Positions 58,485-64,000 of a DNA stretch of 64,000 bases are shown here, piece by piece. The notes beneath the pieces were generated by a model, which saw only the letters and a list, made by a program, of their open reading frames with translations, was not told the origin of the DNA and made no database searches. Within the stretch, counting starts at the first letter, position 1. Each line of letters opens with the position of its first letter. Source of the DNA: Hydromonas sp. (GTDB lineage Bacteria > Pseudomonadota > Gammaproteobacteria > Burkholderiales > Burkholderiaceae); assembly GCA_017495165.1 (NCBI GenBank), contig JAFEII010000028.1, forward strand, positions 164,887 through 228,886, read 5' to 3'. The translations under genes and the position numbers were made by a program.

Positions 58485-58518
58485 ATGTCATGAAGTTGTC
58501 ATATTCACGTTTTATAGT
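58485..58518 (+). promoter_or_regulatory. Pho box and -10 element of the pst promoter
   Basis: ATGTCAT-GAAG-TTGTCAT at 58485-58502 is a classic PhoB box: two 7-bp direct repeats with a four-base spacer (11-bp period). TATAGT at 58513-58518 follows ten bases later, so the box replaces the -35 as in PhoB-activated promoters. The pstS start is 60 bases further on. Confidence 0.85.
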
Positions 58519-58577
58519 GCACGTGTTCGTAAGAAGAACATTTTTTGAAATTTCGTGCAACTATAGGAGACGACACG

Positions 58578-59636
58578 ATGCGTTTAAAATTTTTGATGGT
58601 GGGTTTGACAGCGGCGGTTTTGACTGCTTGTGGCGGCAGCGATAAAGCAGCCGCACCGAAAGCTGATACAAAATCGGGTTTAAACGGCGCGGGTTCGTCA
58701 TTCATCGCGCCATTGTTTAGCAAATGGGCGAGTGAATACAACAAAACCTCGGGCGTGGCGGTGAACTACCAATCGGTGGGTTCGGGCGCAGGCATTGACC
58801 AAATCAAGAAAAAAACCGTCGATTTTGGTGCATCTGATGCGCCACTCAAGGCTGAAGAGTTAGCGGCGGACGGCTTGGTACAGTTTCCATCGGCCATCGG
58901 CGGCGTGGTCGCGGTGTATAACATCAAAGATTTGGCGCAACCGTTGGTGTTTAACGGCCAAGTATTGGGTGATATTTATTTAGGCAAAATCAAAAAATGG
59001 AATGACCCTGCGATTGCTGCGCTCAACAAAGGTGCGAAACTGCCTGACATGGACATTAAAGTCGTACACCGCTCAGACGGCTCTGGCACAACGTATTTGT
59101 TTACTGAGTTTTTGGCAAAAACCCATGCAGATTGGGCAAAAACAGGTGCAAATAAATCACCTGCTTGGCCACAAGGCATGATTGGTGGCAAAGGCAATGA
59201 AGGCGTGGCAAGCAATGTAAAGCAGTTTGATGGCGCGATTGGTTATGTGGAATACATTTATGCCAAGAAAAACGCGATGCCTGTCGCTTCATTGATTAAT
59301 AAAGACGGCAAAGTCGTGACGCCGTCAGTTGAAACCTTCTCTGCCGCCGCCTCTAAAGCGGATTGGACTGTACCGGGTATGGCGGCTTCGCTCACATTTA
59401 CAGCGGGTGAAAAATCATGGCCGATTACTGGCACAGCATTTGTGTTGATGCACGCCAAGCCAGCAAACACAGACAGTGCGACCAAAGCATTAAAGTTCTT
59501 TGATTGGGGCTTTACCAATGGCAATGCAATCGCCTCTGAGTTGGAATACATTCCATTGCCAGCTGATGTGATTGGCTTGGTGAAAGCTGAATGGAAAAAA
59601 ATTACGGACGCATCGGGTAAACCGCTGCTGCCTTAA
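58578..59636 (+). CDS. pstS: PstS, periplasmic phosphate-binding protein
   Basis: 352 residues from ATG at 58578, with AGGAG upstream. The signal peptide ends in LTAC, so this PstS should be lipid-anchored, a variation on the soluble E. coli form. Phosphate-site motifs: GAGSSFIAPLFSKW, GSGAGI, FGASDAPL and RSDGSGTTYLFTEFL. It delivers phosphate to PstCAB and is controlled by the Pho box upstream. A hairpin after its stop probably keeps pstS mRNA more abundant than the rest. Confidence 0.95.
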   Translation: MRLKFLMVGLTAAVLTACGGSDKAAAPKADTKSGLNGAGSSFIAPLFSKWASEYNKTSGVAVNYQSVGSGAGIDQIKKKTVDFGASDAPLKAEELAADGLVQFPSAIGGVVAVYNIKDLAQPLVFNGQVLGDIYLGKIKKWNDPAIAALNKGAKLPDMDIKVVHRSDGSGTTYLFTEFLAKTHADWAKTGANKSPAWPQGMIGGKGNEGVASNVKQFDGAIGYVEYIYAKKNAMPVASLINKDGKVVTPSVETFSAAASKADWTVPGMAASLTFTAGEKSWPITGTAFVLMHAKPANTDSATKALKFFDWGFTNGNAIASELEYIPLPADVIGLVKAEWKKITDASGKPLLP

Positions 59637-59660
59637 TGAGCGATTCATATTGAAACAGTG

Positions 59661-59680
59661 GGGCGTGATTTATCACGCCC
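59661..59680 (+). other. Hairpin between pstS and pstC
   Basis: GGGCGTGA-TTTA-TCACGCCC, an eight-pair stem with four-base loop and no T-run. Such hairpins protect the upstream mRNA end and raise the level of the binding protein over the membrane parts. Confidence 0.6.
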
Positions 59681-59733
59681 TATCCGCTAATAAAGGCTTG
59701 TAGCATCAACGCCTACGTGGAAACTAAAACCCC

Positions 59734-60678
59734 ATGACTCAAAAAAACATTATACGCAGCTCACCCAAACCATGGCTGGACAAGGCATTTAAAGCATTGA
59801 CCCTTGCAAATGCTTGGCTGGTATTGTTGATTATCGTTGCGATTATTGGCTCGCTGATTTTTAGCGCGGCAGACACATTTCAAACCCAAGGCGCAGCTTT
59901 TTTGTGGAAAGAAGCGTGGAACCCAGTTGCCAATGATTACGGCGCACTGGGCCCGATTATCGGCACATTACTCACCGCAGGCATTGCGATTGTATTGGCA
60001 TTGCCCGTGAGCTTTGGGATTGCCATTTTTTTAACCGAACTCTCACCTGCTTGGTTGCGTCGCCCGTTGGGTACAGCCATTGAGCTGCTCGCGGCGATTC
60101 CGTCCATCATTTATGGCATGTGGGGACTGTTCGTTCTAGCGCCATTGCTTGCCAAACACGTACAACCGCTCATTATTGAATTTATCGGCCCGATTCCAGT
60201 GATTGGCAAATTATTTGCCGCGCCTGCGCTGGGCGTGGGCGTATTTACCGCTGGCGTGGTTTTGGCAATTATGATTGTGCCGTTTATTACAGCGGTGCTG
60301 CGCGACGTGTTTGAACTCGTCCCCGCCATGCTCAAAGAGTCGGCTTATGGTTTGGGCGGCACAACGTGGGAAGTCGTGCGCCACGTGGTGATTCCGTACA
60401 CACGGATTGGTGCGGTGGGCGGCACAATATTAGGGCTGGGGCGTGCGTTGGGTGAAACCATGGCCGTGACGTTTGTAATTGGCAACTCGCATGGTTTACA
60501 CGCATCGTTATTTGCGCCAAGTAACAGCATTGCTTCAACAATTGCCAATGAGTTTGCCGAAGCATCAGACCAACATTTGTCCGCCCTGCTGGCGCTGGCG
60601 CTGGTCTTATTCTTGATTACAACGCTGGTATTGGCTTTTGCCAAAATATTATTGGCCCGCTTTGAAGGACAATCATGA
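59734..60678 (+). CDS. pstC: PstC, phosphate ABC transporter permease
   Basis: 314 residues, six to seven membrane helices. The cytosolic EAA-like loop is ESAYGLGGTTWEVVRHVVIP (about 204-223). The periplasmic region includes WNPVANDYGALGPIIGTLLT. It forms the membrane channel with PstA. The last four bases overlap pstA (ATGA). Confidence 0.95.
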   Translation: MTQKNIIRSSPKPWLDKAFKALTLANAWLVLLIIVAIIGSLIFSAADTFQTQGAAFLWKEAWNPVANDYGALGPIIGTLLTAGIAIVLALPVSFGIAIFLTELSPAWLRRPLGTAIELLAAIPSIIYGMWGLFVLAPLLAKHVQPLIIEFIGPIPVIGKLFAAPALGVGVFTAGVVLAIMIVPFITAVLRDVFELVPAMLKESAYGLGGTTWEVVRHVVIPYTRIGAVGGTILGLGRALGETMAVTFVIGNSHGLHASLFAPSNSIASTIANEFAEASDQHLSALLALALVLFLITTLVLAFAKILLARFEGQS

Positions 60679-61550
60679 AAACCTCTAACACGTTAATGAA
60701 CAACCCGATGTATTTGCGCCGTCGCCGCACCAATTTTGTCATGCTCGGCTTAACGGGCGTCTCTGTGATAATTGGGCTGGTTTGGCTGGTGTGGATTTTG
60801 TGGACGCTATTATCCAAAGGCTTGCCTGCGCTGAATCTTGATTTGTTTACCCAAAACCAGCCCACCATGGGCGAGACCGACGGCGGTCTTAAAAACGCGA
60901 TTGTCGGCAGTTTGATGATGGTATTTACCGCCACCGCGATTGCCACGCCAGTCGGCATTTTGGCGGGTACATATTTGGCCGAATACGGGCGCAACAACCG
61001 TTTTACGCGCATGGTTCGGTTTGTGAACGATATTTTGCTCTCAGCGCCATCGATTACGATTGGGATGTTTGCGTTTATTTTGTTTTACTTTGGCCTCAAA
61101 ATGGGTGCAAATTCCAACTCTGGCTGGTCAGGCGCAATTGCATTGTCGATTGTGATGCTGCCCGTCGTGGTGCGCACCACCGATGACATGCTCAAACTCG
61201 TGCCAAACAGTTTGCGTGAAGCCGCAGTTGCACTGGGTTGCCCATATTGGAAAATGATTTTCATGATTGGCTATCGTTCTGCCAAAACCGGCATATTGAC
61301 GGGCTTATTGCTCGGCGTGGCGCGGATTTTTGGTGAAACTGCCCCGCTGATTGTCACCGCAGTGGGCAACAATTTTTACAGCACCGACATGACCCAGCGC
61401 ATGGCAAGTTTGCCCAAAGTCATTTTAGACTTTGCACTCAGCCCAGACGACAACTGGCAAAAACTCGCTTGGGGTGGCGCGATGCTCATTACATTTTTTG
61501 TATTACTTCTCAACATCAGCACCCGCTATATTGCCAACCGCAACCGTTAA
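60675..61550 (+). CDS. pstA: PstA, phosphate ABC transporter permease
   Basis: 291 residues, six membrane helices. EAA-like loop: REAAVALGCPYWKMIFMIGY. It starts inside the pstC end (ATGA), indicating translational coupling and equal production of both subunits. The next gene, pstB, starts 26 bases after its stop. Confidence 0.95.
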   Translation: MKTSNTLMNNPMYLRRRRTNFVMLGLTGVSVIIGLVWLVWILWTLLSKGLPALNLDLFTQNQPTMGETDGGLKNAIVGSLMMVFTATAIATPVGILAGTYLAEYGRNNRFTRMVRFVNDILLSAPSITIGMFAFILFYFGLKMGANSNSGWSGAIALSIVMLPVVVRTTDDMLKLVPNSLREAAVALGCPYWKMIFMIGYRSAKTGILTGLLLGVARIFGETAPLIVTAVGNNFYSTDMTQRMASLPKVILDFALSPDDNWQKLAWGGAMLITFFVLLLNISTRYIANRNR

Positions 61551-61576
61551 GCAACTGTTAAATTTAAAGGGAAACT

Positions 61577-62347
61577 ATGAATTCACTATCAACTCAAGCC
61601 ATGCTCGAAGTCAAAAACCTCAACTTCTTTTATGGCGAACACAAAGCCCTCAAAGACATCAACCTTGTGATTCCTGAAAAAAAAGTCACCGCGTTTATTG
61701 GCCCGTCAGGTTGCGGCAAATCCACCCTTTTGCGCACGTTAAACCGCATGTTTGAGCTGTATCCAGACCAACGCGCCACGGGTGAGATTTTGTTTGAAAA
61801 CGAGAATATTTTAACCAGCAAAACCGATGTGTCGATTTTGCGTGCCAAAATCGGCATGGTATTTCAAAAACCCACGCCCTTTCCCATGAGTATTTATGAA
61901 AACGTGGCATTTGGCGTGCGACTATTTGAAAAACTATCCAAGGGCGAAATGAACGAGCGCGTGGAATGGGCGATTAAAAAAGCCGCGCTGTGGGAACAAG
62001 TCAAAGACAAACTCCACCAATCTGGCCACAGCTTATCGGGCGGCCAGCAACAGCGCTTGTGCATTGCGCGGGCGATTGCGGTCAAACCGCAGGTGTTGTT
62101 GATGGATGAACCGTGTTCGGCGCTTGACCCGATTTCAACCACAAAAATCGAAGAGCTGATTACCGAGCTCAAACAAGATTACACCGTGGTGATTGTCACG
62201 CACAACATGCAGCAAGCGGCGCGTTGCTCTGATTACACGGCGTATATGTATTTGGGCGAGTTGATTGAGCTCAACGAGACGCGACAAATGTTTTTAAAAC
62301 CGTCGCGTCAAGAAACTGAAGATTACATTACAGGTCGTTTTGGCTAA
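61577..62347 (+). CDS. pstB: PstB, phosphate ABC transporter ATPase
   Basis: 256 residues. Walker [10 protein letters not shown] (residues 42-50), signature [16 protein letters not shown], Walker [13 protein letters not shown], and the switch histidine in [12 protein letters not shown]. It powers phosphate import. AAGGGAAA precedes the ATG. phoU follows after 24 bases. Confidence 0.97.
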   Translation: MNSLSTQAMLEVKNLNFFYGEHKALKDINLVIPEKKVTAFIGPSGCGKSTLLRTLNRMFELYPDQRATGEILFENENILTSKTDVSILRAKIGMVFQKPTPFPMSIYENVAFGVRLFEKLSKGEMNERVEWAIKKAALWEQVKDKLHQSGHSLSGGQQQRLCIARAIAVKPQVLLMDEPCSALDPISTTKIEELITELKQDYTVVIVTHNMQQAARCSDYTAYMYLGELIELNETRQMFLKPSRQETEDYITGRFG

Positions 62348-62371
62348 TTTTAACCACATTTAAGGGATTAT

Positions 62372-63061
62372 ATGAACCACTTACATTCATCAAAAAGCTA
62401 TCAAGAGGAACTCGAAAACCTACGCACCTCGATTTTAAAAATGGGTGGCAAAGTCGAGGCGCAATTTCGCCAAGCTGTGCTGGCCTACTCCGAAGGCAAC
62501 GCAGCACTTGCCGAGCAGCTCATGACCATTGAGCGCGAAGTCAATCAAGAGCACTTAGAAATTGACCACGCCTGCACCGAAATCATCGCGTTGCGCCAGC
62601 CTGCGGCAGGCGATTTGCGTATGCTGCTTGGCTGTATCCGTACCATTTCAGACCTTGAACGGATTGGCGATGAAGCCTCAAAAATCGCAAAAATGGCGTT
62701 AAAATCAGACAAAAACCGCGCAAAACTCACACGCGTGCATTCAATTTATCAATCGGCTGATTTGGCTGCGAGCATGTTGCGCCAAGTATTGGACGGCTTT
62801 GCGCGCAAAGACACCACGCAAATGGCCGCCATTTTTACCGCTGACTTAGAGCTTGACTCACATTATCAAGCCAGCATGCGCCAATTGATTACGTTTATGA
62901 TGGAAGATCCGCGCACGATTGGCGTGGCGCTGGATGATTTGTGGGTGGCCAAAGCGATTGAGCGCGTGGGCGACCATGCGGAAAACGTTGCTGAAACGGT
63001 GATTTATATTTTTGAGGGCGAAGATGTCCGTTACAGCCATCACACGTCCAATCCAGATTGA
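62372..63061 (+). CDS. phoU: PhoU, phosphate signalling regulator
   Basis: 229 residues, two three-helix bundles. Repeated acidic metal-binding helices are seen: LRMLLGCIRTISDLERIGDEA and VAKAIERVGDHAENVAETVIY. PhoU relays the state of PstSCAB to PhoR so that PhoB stays silent when phosphate is plentiful. AAGGGA precedes the ATG. The following 146 bases up to phoB are AT-rich with no gene and no Pho box. Confidence 0.96.
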   Translation: MNHLHSSKSYQEELENLRTSILKMGGKVEAQFRQAVLAYSEGNAALAEQLMTIEREVNQEHLEIDHACTEIIALRQPAAGDLRMLLGCIRTISDLERIGDEASKIAKMALKSDKNRAKLTRVHSIYQSADLAASMLRQVLDGFARKDTTQMAAIFTADLELDSHYQASMRQLITFMMEDPRTIGVALDDLWVAKAIERVGDHAENVAETVIYIFEGEDVRYSHHTSNPD

Positions 63062-63207
63062 ATTTAAAATCGAATTTAAACTTTAAATTTAGGGGGCTTA
63101 AAACTTTAAGATTGCGTGAATTAAGCAACGAAATGAAAATTTTGAGGTTTACAATTTACACTTTAAAATTTGAAGCATCAAACCTAAAAAGCTAAAGCGA
63201 GGCATTT

Positions 63208-63918
63208 GTGAGCATACAACCAAGCGTTTTAATCGTCGAAGACGAAGCGGACATTACCGAACTGTTGCGCTTTGCGCTGCAGCGCGCAGGATTTGAAGTG
63301 CGCACGGCCCAAAGCTTAAGCGAGGCGCAACAATCGCTCAAGGCGGTGTTGCCGCAAGTGGTTGTGCTCGATTGGATGTTGCCTGACGGCGATGGCGCAA
63401 CGTGGCTAAAAACCCTGCGCGCGGATGAGCGTTCGCGCCATCTGCCCATTCTCATGCTCACCGCTCGCGCACAAGAAACTGACAAATTACAAGGACTTGA
63501 CAACGGCGCAGACGACTACATGACCAAGCCGTTTAGTCCAAAAGAATTGGTGGCACGCATCAACAGCATCATGCGCCGCAGCGCGCCGCAACACGTAGCA
63601 ACCTCAACCACATTCAAAGACTGCGTCTTGCACGATGATGACCTTGCCTTGCAAAAAGGCGGCGTGCGTGAAACCTTGGGCAACACCGAATTTAAGCTGC
63701 TCAAATACCTGCTCACCCACCCAGATAAAAGCTATACGCGCAACCAATTACTCGATTTTGTGTGGGGCGATCATGTTTATATTGAAGAGCGCACCGTCGA
63801 TGTACACGTGTTACGCCTGCGCAAAATTTTGCAGCGCTTTGAGCTGGAAGCGTACTTAGAAACCGTACGCGGCGTGGGGTATCGTTGGCGCAGCACGTTG
63901 CCAAGTTCACCAAATTAA
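63208..63918 (+). CDS. phoB: PhoB, phosphate-regulon response regulator
   Basis: 236 residues from GTG at 63208, with GAGG six bases upstream. The receiver domain has E11 and D12, the phosphorylated D55 in VVLDWMLPDGDG, and the lysine in MTKPFSPKEL. The OmpR-type winged helix (about 130-230) ends in RTVDVHVLRLRKIL and ETVRGVGYRW. Its target is the Pho box before pstS. The stop codon lies in the first unit of a 9-bp tandem repeat, so length changes of the array leave the protein intact. Confidence 0.97.
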   Translation: MSIQPSVLIVEDEADITELLRFALQRAGFEVRTAQSLSEAQQSLKAVLPQVVVLDWMLPDGDGATWLKTLRADERSRHLPILMLTARAQETDKLQGLDNGADDYMTKPFSPKELVARINSIMRRSAPQHVATSTTFKDCVLHDDDLALQKGGVRETLGNTEFKLLKYLLTHPDKSYTRNQLLDFVWGDHVYIEERTVDVHVLRLRKILQRFELEAYLETVRGVGYRWRSTLPSSPN

Positions 63919-64000
63919 CCAAATTAACCAAATTAGCCAAATTAACCAAATTAACCAAATTAACCAAATTAACCAAATTAACCAAATTAACCAAATTAAC
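63910..64000. repeat. 9-bp tandem repeat (CCAAATTAA)n at the phoB 3' end
   Basis: About ten copies run from the phoB stop to the window edge, so the array is not complete. One copy has a G variant (CCAAATTAG). The unit length is a multiple of three, which leaves a long open frame on the minus strand (V-N-L repeats) that is a by-product, not a gene. Confidence 0.9.

Noticed and set aside
58085..58577. Chromosomal origin at the DnaA-box cluster
   Set aside because: No dnaA, dnaN, rpmH, parAB or gidA nearby and only three boxes; reported instead as a possible regulatory site.
63713..63994. Minus-strand open frame through the 9-bp repeat
   Set aside because: It is a by-product of a unit length divisible by three, starts inside the repeat and overlaps phoB in antisense.
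63910..64000. CRISPR-like array
   Set aside because: Units are 9 bp with no spacers and no cas genes are present.

Overview
The window reads as chromosomal DNA of a betaproteobacterium, most likely a Burkholderiales member of moderate GC content. Supporting signs are an EarP/EF-P pair with arginine at EF-P position 32, a glnD-map pair, an orn/M48 peptidase/rsgA cluster, a pyrG-DUF3149-kdsA-eno run, a zinc-finger NDUFS6-like gene, a LysE-type gene lying between carA and carB, and a pst-pho cluster. I recognise no rRNA, tRNA, prophage, transposase, plasmid gene or CRISPR array. Almost everything is housekeeping. The accessory signal sits around 49.8-51.3 kb, plus a few regulatory leaders, tandem repeats and small genes.

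Layout. 0-7 kb (+): the 3' part of tamB; a Kazal-type lipoprotein, a VOC protein, a cysteine-synthase-fold enzyme and an EamA exporter in one tight run; then an M23 peptidase plus bactofilin pair. 7-16 kb (-): M48 peptidase, rsgA, IclR regulator, EEP nuclease, map, glnD, YheT hydrolase. 16-19.5 kb: orn (+), hslO (-), earP-efp (+). 19.6-22.6 kb (-): lemA, two TPM-domain genes, msrA. 22.9-30.4 kb (-): rpsB-tsf-pyrH, then pyrG-DUF3149-kdsA-(frameshifted small exported protein)-DUF1330-eno. 30.6-40.3 kb (-): lytic transglycosylase, YaiI, zapE, hydrolase plus small membrane protein, NSS transporter, ybeY, DUF1615 lipoprotein, YihY, corC. 40.5-41.9 kb (+): zinc finger, NTF2-like protein, LysE exporter. 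42-53.2 kb (-): carA, LysE/RhtB exporter, an AT-rich orphan membrane-protein gene bracketed by palindromic repeats, carB, MAPEG protein, trpB, DUF2461 protein, parE. 53.6-56.6 kb (+): tal, rtcB, a small basic protein. 56.8-64 kb (+): phoR, a regulatory gap with a Pho box, pstSCAB-phoU-phoB, ending in a 9-bp tandem repeat that runs off the window.

How the parts work together. The 56.8-64 kb block is a full phosphate-starvation system: PstSCAB imports phosphate, PhoU and PhoR sense uptake status, and PhoB binds the Pho box before pstS. carA/carB, pyrG and pyrH serve pyrimidine synthesis, and carA is preceded by what looks like a transcription attenuator overlapped by a short leader reading frame. 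rpsB-tsf has a strong promoter and a structured leader with a possible pseudoknot, as expected for S2 autoregulation. EarP rhamnosylates EF-P for translation of proline stretches. The most unusual items are the AT-rich orphan gene with its flanking palindromes inside the split carA/carB locus, the carA leader, the rpsB leader, the 9-bp VNTR at the phoB stop codon, the DnaA-box-like palindrome before pstS, and the frameshifted exported protein upstream of the DUF1330 gene.
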